NCBI RefSeq assembly: GCF_015207285.1 | Contig: NZ_JADEXD010000007.1 | Span: forward strand, 1 to 64,000 | Direction of reading: 5' to 3' | Source: Tychonema sp. LEGE 07203 | GTDB taxonomy: Bacteria; Cyanobacteriota; Cyanobacteriia; Cyanobacteriales; Microcoleaceae | DNA: 64,000 nucleotides | Part shown: in pieces, positions 36,784 through 45,869 of the stretch | Layout: each line of letters opens with the position of its first letter | Position numbering within the stretch: the stretch's first letter is position 1 | The notes under the pieces: generated by a model | The model's input: the letters and a program-made list of their open reading frames with translations, nothing else | Databases searched by the model: none | What the model was told of the DNA's origin: nothing | Program-made: the position numbers and the translations under genes

Positions 36784-37701
36784 ATGAACATCAACCACAA
36801 TCCGCTGGAATTCATAACCGCTAAAGTACAAGAAACTGTTGCCGACACCCAAAATTTAGGCAACCAAATTGCTGCTAAAGTTGAGGAAAGTGCAACTGTA
36901 TTAACCGCGTGGGTACAGTCAGCGCCAAGTTCAATGGTTAGTGCGGGGGCGATCGCCAGTCAAGAAGCTTTTAAAATAGCACATAACATCCGTTTTGAGA
37001 ACCTGCCAACAAACCTGCAATGGAAATTTGCGAGGGCTGGGATGCGCGACGGCATCCGAAACGTTCAAGAAGCAGCAAAAGTATTTGAATCCATACCCGC
37101 CCAAATTCGCGCCCAAGGCCCCGAGGCAATTCGCAACTTCTGTCAAGATAAAGATTGGAGTCACATCCAAGCACGGGTGAATGGAGGCGGAAACGAAGCT
37201 GCTAACGGGATTTTTGAACATTTTTGGGTGAATCGCGCCCGCGGCGGTAAAGACATGACTGTCGCAGAATTAGCAGTCGCCAAGCAAGTCTTAGCGGATG
37301 CAGCGTTTAAAGCAGCAGTTGCTGAAGTTGTTGGGGCTGCAATGAAAGGGGCGATCGCCTCCGCAGTAATTGAGTTAATATTTTCGATCTTAGAAAACTC
37401 GCTATTGTGCGTTGAAGGCAAAATTACCCAGTCAGAGTTAGTCTCAGAAGTCGCTACCGCCACCGCCAAAGCTGGCATTGCTGGCGGTGCAATTACCGCG
37501 ATTCTCTTAACACTCTGCATGATATTTCCCCCGATTGCCGCGCTTTTAGGTGCCGCTGCGATGCCCTTGGCGGTTGCAGGTGTTGGTTTTATGGGAATTC
37601 GCGGCTGGGAAATTTTTTGTCAGGGCGATCGCATATTTGGTATTACTGAACAAGCACAAAAATTTCTGGGGATGACTGAACAGTTGACTGTTGACAGTTG
37701 A
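36784..37701 (+). CDS. Hypothetical protein with HNH-like motif and glycine-rich membrane helices
   Basis: The 305-residue protein has three parts. Residues 1-110 are helical and coiled. The central segment (about 120-162) reads DWSHIQARVNGGGNEAANGI then VNRARGG, spaced like the His...Asn...Asn residues of HNH-type nucleases; this is my reading, not a verified domain. The C-terminal half (about 177-290) has Ala/Gly-rich hydrophobic helices including AIASAVIELIFSILENSLLC and ITAILLTLCMIFPPIAALLG, plausible membrane or pore segments. The last codons (TVDS) come from a CTGTTGACAGTTGA heptamer repeat, so the stop is supplied by the repeat. Possible roles, such as a toxin-like or structural membrane protein, are speculation. 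Confidence 0.75.
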   Translation: MNINHNPLEFITAKVQETVADTQNLGNQIAAKVEESATVLTAWVQSAPSSMVSAGAIASQEAFKIAHNIRFENLPTNLQWKFARAGMRDGIRNVQEAAKVFESIPAQIRAQGPEAIRNFCQDKDWSHIQARVNGGGNEAANGIFEHFWVNRARGGKDMTVAELAVAKQVLADAAFKAAVAEVVGAAMKGAIASAVIELIFSILENSLLCVEGKITQSELVSEVATATAKAGIAGGAITAILLTLCMIFPPIAALLGAAAMPLAVAGVGFMGIRGWEIFCQGDRIFGITEQAQKFLGMTEQLTVDS

Positions 37702-37714
37702 CTGTTGACTGTTA
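37681..37714. repeat. TTGACTG repeat overlapping a gene end
   Basis: CAGTTGACTGTTGACAGTTG overlaps the last codons and stop of the HNH-like gene and continues to 37714. Confidence 0.9.
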
Positions 37715-37822
37715 TGATACCCGAATCAAACCGTTTATGAAGCGCGGATTGAAGGCTCTATTCATGATAGTTATTTATGTCCGCGCTTTTGGGTGGCGGT
37801 TGCTTGTAGCAACATTTTCAAA

Positions 37823-37930
37823 TGATATCAATTCCGGTTATATCGGAATGATTAAACCACAGAGGGCACAGAGGACACAGAGAAAGAGAAGAGAGAGATA
37901 ATAATTCCGATGTCAACGGATTTGATATGA
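37823..37930. repeat. Dispersed element copy with CACAGAGGACACAGAG interior
   Basis: The ends are TGATATCAATTCCGGTTATA (37823-37842) and the inverted GATTTGATATGA at the right. The interior, in reverse, shares CTCTGTGTCCTCTGTG with 57725-57837. The DUF3288 start lies just beyond. Confidence 0.85.
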
Positions 37931-37948
37931 TTGGGAAATATAAATAGT

Positions 37949-38242
37949 ATGGATTCAGTAGAAAAAACTCAAGATCAGCAGCATCCGCAATACAAGCGCG
38001 ATCGAGCCACAGTCGATAGTTTATTAACAGGAGAAGCAACCGACTACAATTTATCGGAATTAGCAAGATTAATCATTCGCTACCGAGGCTTTCCCGGCGC
38101 TAGAGATATTCAATCAGACTTAAAGAAAGTCCTGCAACAATGGAATCATACCGAAGAAAGTCTTTACGAACAAACCCGTAAAGTTCACGCCACAGGTGAA
38201 GTTTACAGGAAACAAAAAAGCGACCAAGAAGATTGGGCATAA
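37949..38242 (+). CDS. DUF3288 protein
   Basis: The 97-residue soluble protein has QDQQHPQYKRDRATVDSLLT, SELARLIIRYRGFPGARDIQ and a charged C terminus ending EDWA. It is the DUF3288 family, found in cyanobacteria; function unknown. The frame is open from a TTG at 37931, but this start would lie in the dispersed element, so ATG at 37949 is chosen. It stands alone. Confidence 0.85.
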   Translation: MDSVEKTQDQQHPQYKRDRATVDSLLTGEATDYNLSELARLIIRYRGFPGARDIQSDLKKVLQQWNHTEESLYEQTRKVHATGEVYRKQKSDQEDWA

Positions 38243-38426
38243 GTTGAGAAACCTGGTTTTTGGTCGTTGCTGCGGGCTGTTACAAAGTACGAGCGTAAAA
38301 AAAACGGTTTCTGACGGGCCCTGCGTCTACGACTATTCAAGTGAATTGCGATCGCCTCAAATCAAACTCAAAGGCGATCGCACTTAATTCCACTCAACTA
38401 TGCCCGAAAAGCCCGCGCTACAGAAA

Positions 38427-38578
38427 CTACCTTACAACAAAAACATTTGCCGTAATATCGCTTTGAGCAACCGCTTGAACCATACCTAAATAGTTAGTGC
38501 CGAGGTTAATTCCCCTAGCACTGACAGCAACTCCTCCATTCAGATTCAAACTTACAGCTTCATTAGTTTCTAAGCACT
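38427..38578 (-). pseudogene. Start-less coding-like remnant behind VMO-I-like gene
   Basis: About 48 codons are open to TAG at 38427-38429, following a stop codon with no ATG or GTG at the beginning. The peptide reads like a secreted or beta-rich protein: TNEAVSLNLNGGVAVSARGI and NYLGMVQAVAQSDITANVFV. I interpret it as the C-terminal leftover of a lost gene. Chance cannot be excluded. Confidence 0.3.
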
Positions 38579-38597
38579 AAATCGCCCGTACAGCTCT

Positions 38598-39545
38598 TTA
38601 TTGACAAGCTACCCTAGTAAAATACATCCCACAACTCGGGCAGGATGTCCAGCTTCCTGTGCTTGGATCGAATTGCAATGTACCCCTGTTGCTTCCATTT
38701 GCAACTTGGAAGTTCACAGCCTTTCCATATCCCCTCAACCGACAAAACGTATCTGCCCCCAATTGGCGTGCGTTAGCATCTAGCCCATTAGCACCTTTTA
38801 GCGCTACATCAATTGGGATACCATTTTCACCGACAGGATTTTCAAAAAGGCGGATGCCACTGTTATCGGCTTTTGGCGTTGGAGTTGGTGTAGGCTTTGG
38901 TGTACCTTGGCTAATCGGTTGTGGTAATTTGCACCAGGTAAACTCTAAATCATTCAAAGCGGTATCATCTCCCCTTCCTTGCTGACCTTCAACTTTCGCA
39001 CGAACACCACAAATTGCGGAATTCGGCGGACCTGTTACCCAATTTGGTGTCCAAGCTCCCCATTGAGCTCCACCAGATGCTTCAATTACAGTGCTATTAC
39101 TACAGCCAAAAGTTACAGAATTTGCTGCTGTATCATCACCATTGCCTTGTGGTCGTTCTACTTTCAGTTTAAATGCTGTTGCATAACTTCCTTTCGGGCA
39201 ATTAGCTCCTTCACCCCAATTTCCCCAAAATCCCGGATGTGGTACAATCCGCTCGACCATGTTTCCAGCACGATTGTAACAATATAAAGCAACAGCATTG
39301 AGTGCAGTATCGTCACCCCCACCTTGATTCGGTTCAACCCTCATCGAATATCCACCAACGTAGCTACCACCAGGGCAATAAATTGCGGTAGACCATCCTC
39401 CCCAAGGTGTGGCATTAGGAGCATTTTTTACCCCAGTAATGTCATTGCGAAAAGAAGCAGCACTAGCCGTTAAAGTGCTAGTTATCAGAGAAAGCGCTAA
39501 ACTGCTGGCAATCCATACATTATTTTTCACAACTAAACCTCTCAA
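38598..39545 (-). CDS. Secreted VMO-I-like beta-prism protein
   Basis: A signal peptide (about 1-30, ALSLITSTLTASAA) precedes a domain (about 40-200) that resembles vertebrate vitelline membrane outer layer protein I (VMO-I). It shares WGxW, CPxGSYxxGYSMRVEPNQ, three GDDTALN/GDDTAAN motifs (near 78, 136, 192), and ICGVRAKVEGQQGRGDDTAL. The three-fold pattern matches the beta-prism of VMO-I with paired cysteines. A Pro/Thr linker (KPTPTPTPK) leads to a C-terminal domain (about 228-315) with Cys pairs (CRLRGYGKAVNFQV, SCPSCGMYF). VMO-I is known mainly from eggs; bacterial members exist but are little studied. Possible carbohydrate binding or a cell-surface function is inference. The name comes from motif memory, and confidence in the domain is high. 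Confidence 0.9.
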   Translation of the reverse strand: MRGLVVKNNVWIASSLALSLITSTLTASAASFRNDITGVKNAPNATPWGGWSTAIYCPGGSYVGGYSMRVEPNQGGGDDTALNAVALYCYNRAGNMVERIVPHPGFWGNWGEGANCPKGSYATAFKLKVERPQGNGDDTAANSVTFGCSNSTVIEASGGAQWGAWTPNWVTGPPNSAICGVRAKVEGQQGRGDDTALNDLEFTWCKLPQPISQGTPKPTPTPTPKADNSGIRLFENPVGENGIPIDVALKGANGLDANARQLGADTFCRLRGYGKAVNFQVANGSNRGTLQFDPSTGSWTSCPSCGMYFTRVACQ

Positions 39546-39673
39546 TTGTGATGATTGTGGTCAATCGTCAGGGGAGAATTTTTACACTACCCGATAGCAA
39601 AGGCGGTTAAAAATTAGGTGAAAATGAAAGAGCGACTGTCAAAGTTCAAGAATGCACTAAATTGTAATACCCT

Positions 39674-40168
39674 TTACTCTGTTAAATTGTAGGTAAAATT
39701 CCTAGCATTGCCTGTGTTCACCTCAACAAAACCCTTAAATTCTCCTCTACCACCGCAGCGTTGGTCGGCAAGACCTATGGTGAATGCTTCCCGGATAGTA
39801 CAGAAATTGTGATCGCCTCCCCACAGCCCTCCATCTTCACCTTTTGCGTAAACGTAATAAACGCTGTTTCTCACCCTCAGTTCATGAGGATAAACTTGAG
39901 CGCATTCACCAGAACTTAGACTCCACCACCCTTCAGAAGTCCAACCTCTTGAACGTTGGGGGGGAGCATTTCCAAATATGTCTGGTTTTCTCGCGTTTAT
40001 ATCTAAATAGGCAAAAGCAACGCTAACTTTTTGGGTTGATTTGTTACACACTGTAAACCAAGCGTGCGCTGCTGAAGGAAATGAGAAAGTCAAAGCTAAG
40101 AATGTAGATGAACTAATAAGTAGGGTTGTAGATGAGCCAAAAATTAGAGAAACAATGTTTTTGAACAT
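39674..40168 (-). CDS. Secreted DUF1036 protein
   Basis: The 164-residue protein has a signal peptide (about 1-36, ending SAAHAW). The body reads FTVCNKSTQKVSVAFAYLDI, RGWTSEGWWSLSSGECAQVY and YYVYAKGEDGG, a DUF1036 pattern: a small beta-rich secreted domain with a few cysteines. The function is unknown. It lies next to the VMO-I-like gene on the same strand, 128 bases upstream of it, so both could form a secreted-protein cluster. Confidence 0.85.
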   Translation of the reverse strand: MFKNIVSLIFGSSTTLLISSSTFLALTFSFPSAAHAWFTVCNKSTQKVSVAFAYLDINARKPDIFGNAPPQRSRGWTSEGWWSLSSGECAQVYPHELRVRNSVYYVYAKGEDGGLWGGDHNFCTIREAFTIGLADQRCGGRGEFKGFVEVNTGNARNFTYNLTE

Positions 40169-40375
40169 AACGAAACTCCTTATTTATTACTGAGCGCGTT
40201 TTGCTTGCTCTTCCGACTGTTCCGGCTGCAATAAATGCACTTGCAATATTCCCCGCCCTATCCTCTCTAATAGTTACGATGCCGATAAGTTCATGGATTG
40301 AGCGATCGATCCCTTGTCCGTCCAGCCCCCTCATCCTTGCGGTTAATCCCCTGTTTTTTTATGGGGATTTAGTTT

Positions 40376-40612
40376 CTAACCAATAAATTCACTGTCACTA
40401 CTCATTTTTTTAATCCTACCTAAAATTTGTTTTTTCTCGGAACTTTTGCTTTTTTGACTTGAAGCTGCACCCAATGGATTTATAATCAAAAATGCCAGCT
40501 CAGGCTGAGATAGCAGATATTTAATATCCAAAATCTTTCTACAGAGCCTGCGCGAGTCACCTGTGCAGTTATGCTGAAATCTGGAACTAGATGCTAGCCG
40601 TATCTGTAGGTT
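40376..40612 (-). pseudogene. Start-less coding-like frame, possible gene remnant
   Basis: There are 78 codons open between stops, ending TAG at 40376-40378. The peptide looks coded: RRLCRKILDIKYLLSQPELA, FLIINPLGAASSQKSK, and KKQILGRIKKMSSDSEFIG. No ATG, GTG or TTG stands near its start, and sequence upstream is repeat and random. I interpret it as the C-terminal remnant of a lost gene. It lies upstream of the DUF1036 gene on the same strand. Confidence 0.35.
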
Positions 40613-41350
40613 TTACAGAAGGCGATCGCACTTTGTGGAAACACAAATAAATGCAACTAATAAACTAATTTACGTAAAACTTGCTGAACTTAGGAACGAG
40701 AAACTATTGGTAGGGCAATTCATGAATTGCCCTACACAAAATAGACTTTACACCTAAATTTTTCGCCTGTTTTAAATTCTCTTTTTACAACCGCGCGTAA
40801 TAGACGGAAGTCTGCCTAAGTTAGTTTATTTCTGTTTGCTTACTTACCTATTTTACAATTTCCCAATACAATTTCAACAGTTTATTTATATAGATATATA
40901 ATCCTTCCACTAATTAAAAATAAAGAAAACTTATTTTATGGCGATCGCCCTACGGCTTGAGTTCTGAAAGATTAAGATTTTCTCAACAATAGTCGCTACT
41001 TTTTCCCCGCACAAGCGGGCAACTTTTTACCAGCGCAAAATTTGTGATTTACCCCAACCAAATCAAAAATTATGGTTGGGGCTTCCGATATAGTGATGGT
41101 ACGAGCGAGACCGAGCTATTTTCTGATGTATTCTAGCTTCTTTAAGGGCTAATATTGTTTCCAGTTGGATCGGAATTATATATTTGGATGGTCAGTGCGA
41201 GCGAGACGCTCGCGCTACTGTATGATTCCGATTTAACCGGATTGGATATAACTTTTTCTGGCACTATCGCCCTTTTTCTTAACAGACTTCTTGGCAGAAA
41301 CAGATGAGAGTTTTGACTCAGACGATTGTTGCTTCGCTTTTATTGGTTGC
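40613..41350. other. Long gene-free stretch with palindromes
   Basis: It contains an exact 26-base palindrome GTAGGGCAATT... at 40710-40735, a CCCCAACCA/TGGTTGGGG hairpin at 41052-41081, and a partly conserved TCGGAATTATATA / GATTCCGATTTAACCGGATT element pair near 41168-41252. No ORF is convincing. Confidence 0.55.
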
Positions 41351-41400
41351 ATATCGCTAACCCCACCCATAATCTTTGATTTGGGTGGGGTTAGCGATAT
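41351..41400 (-). terminator. 19-bp perfect hairpin downstream of secA
   Basis: ATATCGCTAACCCCACCCA (41351-41369) pairs with TGGGTGGGGTTAGCGATAT (41382-41400). It lies 27 bases after the secA stop on the minus strand. There is no long T run, so factor-independent termination is uncertain. Confidence 0.6.
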
Positions 41401-41426
41401 CATTTCCCTTCAACTGTTAACTATCC

Positions 41427-44243
41427 TCAAACCATCTCTGGCGAAACTTCCATTGCCGGCTGCGGCTGGAATTGGAACAGCGAATAAACCACGTTGCGGC
41501 GGATATCCGTCATCATGTCCAAAAACAGCTCGTAACCTTCAGTTTTGTACTCGATTAACGGGTCTTTTTGTCCGTAACCGCGCAACCCGACAGACTCGCG
41601 CAAAGCATCCATTTGCTGCAAGTGTTCCCGCCACAAAGTATCAATTTGCTGCAAAATAAAGAACCGCTCAGCATCGCGCATCAATTCCGCTCGGATGGTA
41701 TTAACTTCCGCTTCTTTCATGTCGTAAGCGTTGCGGACTTGTTCGTGGAGGAAAGTTTTAATTTCCTCAACTGACAAATCATCTAATTGATCCGGAGTCA
41801 TGTCAGCTAGGAGATAAACAAATTCCTTCACTTTGCTGACAAGTTTGTCGAGTTCCCATTCTTCTGAAGGTAATTCAGGATTGATGTATGCTCCCACGAT
41901 GTCGTCCATCGTTTGTTCCGCATATTTAATTACCTGTTCCTTCGAGTCCAAACCTTCCAAGACACGGCGGCGTTCTGCATAGATTGCTCGACGCTGGTTG
42001 TTCATCACTTCGTCGTATTCAAATACCTGCTTGCGGATGTCGTAATAGTAGGTTTCGACTTTTTTCTGAGCGCCTTCGAGGGAACGGGTAAGCATTCCAG
42101 ATTCGATCGGCATATCTTCCTCAACACCGAAAGCCTTCATCATACCGGCCACCCGATCGCCACCGAAAATCCTGAGCAAATTGTCTTCCAAACTCAAGAA
42201 AAACCGCGTAGAACCCGGGTCTCCTTGCCGTCCCGCCCGGCCCCGCAACTGATTGTCAATGCGGCGCGATTCGTGGCGTTCGGTACCGATGACGTGGAGG
42301 CCTCCCAACTGCACAACCTCATCATGTTCGCTGCTGGTAAAAGCATCGTACTCGCCGCGAGTTAAATTGTAAGCTTCCCGCAATTTTTGAATTACGATGT
42401 CTTTGGTTGGTGCTTTTTCCGAGGCTACAGCCACGATATCATCGGCTTGTAATTCCGTGAGCGATCGCTCCCCGTACTGCTTCACCGCCAATTCCACCGA
42501 CGTTTTGAGCAGTTGCTCAGCATCTTTCGATAGCTGTGTGGGGAAAATCTGCGCCGAAGCTTTCCAAGACTTGACCTTTTTGGCGGTTTGACCAAAACCT
42601 TGAGCTGCGGGGCGGCCGCCAATACCGGGAACTTGCACCAGCGAAAACCCTTCTTCATCCTCCGGCTGCACGATCCGGGGCATCAAATATTCCCGCAACT
42701 TAAGCCGCCCCATGTACTCAGAATTACCGCCCAAAATGATGTCTGTACCGCGTCCGGCCATGTTAGTGGCGATCGTCACAGCGCCTTTGCGTCCGGCTTG
42801 AGCGATAATTTCCGACTCCCGTTCCACGTTTTCCGGTTTCGCGTTGAGCAAATTGTGAGGAATCTTGAGTTCTTGGAGCAGCCGCGACAGCAACTCGGAT
42901 TTTTCCACGCTCGTGGTACCCACCAGCACCGGGCGACCGAGTTCGTGCATTTCAGCACATTCTTGGGCGATCGCCTTCCACTTCCCGGCCTCCGCCTTGT
43001 AAACCATATCCGAAAGGTCAGCGCGGCTCGTCACCCGGTTTGTGGGAATTAGCGTCACTTCCAGATTGTAAATCTTCTCAAACTCCGTTTCCTCTGTTTT
43101 CGCCGTCCCAGTCATTCCCGACAGTTTCGGATAAAGCAAAAAGAAATTCTGATAGGTAATCGTCGCCAGCGTCTGAGTTTCCGGCTGAATTTCCGCCCGT
43201 TCCTTCGCTTCGATCGCCTGGTGCAAACCGTCGCTCCAGCGCCTTCCGGGCATCACCCTGCCCGTAAACTCATCGACAATCACCACTTCGCGATCGGCAT
43301 TGACAATGTAGTTAATATCCTTAATAAACAATTCCTTCGCCTTAATCGCATTAAAAATGTAATGCGCCCAAGGGTCAGCCGGATCGTACAAATCCGTAAC
43401 GCCCAACAACCGCTCAGCTTCCCCAAACCCTTCATCGGTCAACAGCACGTTCCGCGCCTTTTCGTCAACCTCGTAATGTTCCTCATTTTCCTTTCTCAGA
43501 GCAGCAGCCACCTCCGCCGCCCGGATGTATTTCTCGCTGGGGCGTTCCACCTGGCCCGAAATAATCAGAGGTGTCCGAGCTTCATCGATCAGCACCGAGT
43601 CAACCTCATCAATCACGCAGAAATTAAAAGGACGCTGGACTACATCTTCCATGACAGTAGCCATGTTGTCCCGCAAATAATCAAAACCCACTTCGCTGTT
43701 CGTCGCGTAGGTAATATCGCAGTTATAATTTTTCTTGCGTTCCGCCTGATCCATGCCCTGCTGGATCAGCCCCACCGTCAATCCCAAGAAGCGGTGCACC
43801 TGCCCCATCCATTCCGCGTCCCGCCTTGCGAGATAATCGTTGACGGTGATGATGTGTACGCCTTTACCGTTGAGGGCGTTGAGGTAAGCCGGCAGCGTCG
43901 CCACCAGAGTTTTGCCTTCACCAGTTTTCATTTCGGCAATTTGGCCTTTGTGCAGGATGATGCCGCCGAGGAGTTGGACATCAAAGTGGCGCATTCCCAA
44001 AACCCGCTGTCCCGCTTCCCGCACCACTGCAAAAGCTTCTGGCAAGATTTCGTCTAGGATTTCTTTCTCTTCGTTGAGAGATTTAGCTTTTGCCAGACGT
44101 TCTTGAAATTCCGCTGTTTTGCCTTTCAGGTCGTCGTCTGAGAGGGTGCGGAAGTCTTCTTCCAAAATATTGATATCAGCTACCCAAGGCTGAAATTTTC
44201 TCAGTTTGCGCGCGTTGGGATCGCCTAGCAGATTTTTAAACAT
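41427..44243 (-). CDS. secA: Preprotein translocase ATPase SecA
   Basis: SecA drives protein export through SecYEG. The 938 residues match the cyanobacterial form. The N terminus [20 protein letters not shown] is followed by the Walker [41 protein letters not shown] (DEAD-like box), [31 protein letters not shown] and [20 protein letters not shown]. The HSD/HWD end is RQGDPG...[11 protein letters not shown], without the C-terminal zinc-binding Cys motif, as usual in cyanobacteria and plastids. It has no operon partner; the region upstream is a repeat and pseudogene. Confidence 0.97.
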   Translation of the reverse strand: MFKNLLGDPNARKLRKFQPWVADINILEEDFRTLSDDDLKGKTAEFQERLAKAKSLNEEKEILDEILPEAFAVVREAGQRVLGMRHFDVQLLGGIILHKGQIAEMKTGEGKTLVATLPAYLNALNGKGVHIITVNDYLARRDAEWMGQVHRFLGLTVGLIQQGMDQAERKKNYNCDITYATNSEVGFDYLRDNMATVMEDVVQRPFNFCVIDEVDSVLIDEARTPLIISGQVERPSEKYIRAAEVAAALRKENEEHYEVDEKARNVLLTDEGFGEAERLLGVTDLYDPADPWAHYIFNAIKAKELFIKDINYIVNADREVVIVDEFTGRVMPGRRWSDGLHQAIEAKERAEIQPETQTLATITYQNFFLLYPKLSGMTGTAKTEETEFEKIYNLEVTLIPTNRVTSRADLSDMVYKAEAGKWKAIAQECAEMHELGRPVLVGTTSVEKSELLSRLLQELKIPHNLLNAKPENVERESEIIAQAGRKGAVTIATNMAGRGTDIILGGNSEYMGRLKLREYLMPRIVQPEDEEGFSLVQVPGIGGRPAAQGFGQTAKKVKSWKASAQIFPTQLSKDAEQLLKTSVELAVKQYGERSLTELQADDIVAVASEKAPTKDIVIQKLREAYNLTRGEYDAFTSSEHDEVVQLGGLHVIGTERHESRRIDNQLRGRAGRQGDPGSTRFFLSLEDNLLRIFGGDRVAGMMKAFGVEEDMPIESGMLTRSLEGAQKKVETYYYDIRKQVFEYDEVMNNQRRAIYAERRRVLEGLDSKEQVIKYAEQTMDDIVGAYINPELPSEEWELDKLVSKVKEFVYLLADMTPDQLDDLSVEEIKTFLHEQVRNAYDMKEAEVNTIRAELMRDAERFFILQQIDTLWREHLQQMDALRESVGLRGYGQKDPLIEYKTEGYELFLDMMTDIRRNVVYSLFQFQPQPAMEVSPEMV

Positions 44244-44558
44244 GGCAGGAGAGGCAGATTTTTAATAATTTAGCTATTAGCTTTCAGGGTTACGGGCTGT
44301 AGTGTTAGCCACAGAGTTTACCTTTCCCGATTGTAGCAAGCATTGGGTCTGCTCAGGAGTCGAAGGCGTCTTTGGGGGCGATCGATTTTAGATTTTAGAT
44401 TTTGGATTGAAGAATTGATTCCTCTTGCCCCCTCCCGATTAAGCAAATCATTTCCAGAAACTATTGAGTAAGGGCGTTATGCGGGCAGTTTGTGGATGAG
44501 GTGTATAGCCCGAAGGCGGATGAGGAGATTTTAGAGCAACGGGAAGTCATTGTAGTTA

Positions 44559-44661
44559 TGTCATTCTGAGCGAAGAATCTCGATCGATTCTTCCCGGAGT
44601 TTACTTGCAGAACCCTTCACTCCGTTCTGCCAGTAAACTCCGGGTCGGGATCGGAATGACA
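44559..44661. mobile_element. TGTCATTC-ended MITE-like inverted repeat
   Basis: The ends are TGTCATTC and GAATGACA. A 21-base inner inverted pair, CCCGGAGTTTACTTGCAGAA...(44593-44613) with the matching strand at 44624-44644, differs at one position. Its TGTCATTCTGAGCGAAGAAT words are a widespread bacterial dispersed repeat. No coding capacity. Confidence 0.8.
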
Positions 44662-44698
44662 GACAATAGATGCGTAAGTCCTGTACTCAACAAAACGG

Positions 44699-44956
44699 TT
44701 ACTCAGTTTTACTGACGAACTTATAAGCTTGATAACCTCCGTAGGTTAAAAGTGCCCCTGCTGCCACAATTCCTGCAACTGGGAGAGTCACAGGAGCAGC
44801 CACAATAGTTGTTGCTGTCGTTGTCAAGCCCAACCAACCTGCGACACCAGCAGCAGGCACTGTTGCAGTAGTGGCTATAAGTACGGTGGCAATTGTAATT
44901 TAACCGAATGACTAACCACCAAGTGCAGCGATTCCAGCGATCGACTCGTTTTTCAT
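44699..44956 (-). pseudogene. Broken small Gly/Ala-rich membrane protein gene
   Basis: The frame from ATG at 44956 reads MKNESIAGIAALGG, then TAG, four codons later TAA, and then stays in the same frame: VPAAGVAGWLGLTTTATTIV, PVTLPVAGIVAAGALLTYGG and YQAYKFVSKTE to TAA at 44699-44701. Without the two stops it would be an 85-residue hydrophobic, glycine-zipper-like peptide with two membrane helices, like small bacteriocin-type or structural membrane peptides. There is no start codon after the second stop. I interpret it as a pseudogene; a selective stop readthrough is less likely. The glycine-rich helix resembles the C-terminal half of the protein at 36784, though only in composition. Confidence 0.75.
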
Positions 44957-45213
44957 TTCTCTAACTATTGTGATAATTGTATATTTTATTTCATAACTTA
45001 CCGGATATTTTGTGTGCTGTCAATATCGAATCTAAAATAATCATGATTTTCCAGTGTTTGTACCGGGCTGCGGCGCAGCATTTTAAAAGATTGATAATCT
45101 CAACTATAGCACTTATCAGAAAGATGAGGTATGTTTTATGCCCTATGCCCGATGCTTTTAGGCCCTATGCCCGATGCCCGACATTACCTCATCTTTCTGA
45201 GAAAGGCTATATC

Positions 45214-45630
45214 TCAAGATTTAGGACACACTTCAAACGCTAATTGCGATCCATAAAAACAAACATCAAACTCATTTAAAAAATTAGTTCGCCCTAAAAG
45301 AATCGGAATATTATTCACCCTAGTCCAGGCAAAAACTAACTGAACTGGATCGAAGTCCCCTACTTTTGCTAAGACTAATAACCCTTTCGTTTCAGCACTC
45401 GCTAAATTTCCCGCTAAAGTAACAGAAAATCTTTGATATTCCCAAATTGCCCCTAATTGCACCCCAACATTATAGGGCAAAACATTTACGCTAGCTCCTG
45501 TATCCAGTAAACCCATAACCTCAACAGAACGATTTTGATAAGTTAGTGTTAAAGGCAGATACGGAACATCAGCTAAAACACCTGACTCATCTCGTTTAGG
45601 TTGAAAAGAATGTCGCCTACCATTAAACAT
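45214..45630 (-). CDS. Retropepsin-like aspartic protease
   Basis: The 138-residue protein has the single catalytic signature LLDTGASVNVLPYNVG (DTGA) and the beta-strand and flap pattern LGAIWEYQRF then PILLGRTNFLNEFDVCF. Single-DTGA enzymes of the retroviral or clan AA type act as dimers; bacterial members are frequent in cyanobacteria, mostly without assigned substrate. There is no signal or membrane helix. It overlaps the end of the upstream small gene by eight bases, so the two are translationally coupled. A possible housekeeping or defence role is unknown. Confidence 0.85.
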   Translation of the reverse strand: MFNGRRHSFQPKRDESGVLADVPYLPLTLTYQNRSVEVMGLLDTGASVNVLPYNVGVQLGAIWEYQRFSVTLAGNLASAETKGLLVLAKVGDFDPVQLVFAWTRVNNIPILLGRTNFLNEFDVCFYGSQLAFEVCPKS

Positions 45631-45868
45631 TTTGAGTTTGTTTTTGTTCGGTTTCTAGTAACTGCATTAATTGCTCTGCTGCACTATTAGAAGTATGCAC
45701 GGAATACATGATTTCAGCAGATTCGTTGCCCATTACAATTCCTTCTTCTTTCGCCAATTCTGCTATTAAAAACAGCATTATTTGAAATTTATCAGTACGG
45801 GACAATTGCTGAAGTTGGCTTAATAATTCAAGATTTGACATAAAACGCCATTGAATTGGTTTTTTCAT
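45623..45868 (-). CDS. Small helical protein paired with aspartic protease
   Basis: From the ATG at 45868 the product is about 81 residues (MKKPIQWRFMSNLELLSQLQ onward); an ATG at 45841 (MSNLELL) is also possible, and I cannot decide. It has RTDKFQIMLFLIAELAKEEG and ends EQKQTQNV. The frame continues upstream to 45952, but that part is MEQAGEPVQ from the repeat arm plus LEIDTTVLEWFKSQGRGK, a BrnA-like antitoxin fragment, so it is not used as a start. The eight-base overlap with the protease suggests a conserved pair, but no function is known. Confidence 0.6.
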   Translation of the reverse strand: MKKPIQWRFMSNLELLSQLQQLSRTDKFQIMLFLIAELAKEEGIVMGNESAEIMYSVHTSNSAAEQLMQLLETEQKQTQNV

Positions 45869-45869
45869 T

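Noticed and set aside
40113-40386. ORFs near the DUF1036 gene start
   Set aside because: They overlap the signal-peptide region of a supported gene and look random.
44977-45243. 88-codon ORF with PYARCP motifs
   Set aside because: Includes the GGGCATAG/CCCTATGCCC repeat and TTTCTGAGAAAGG dispersed words, so it is repeat translation.
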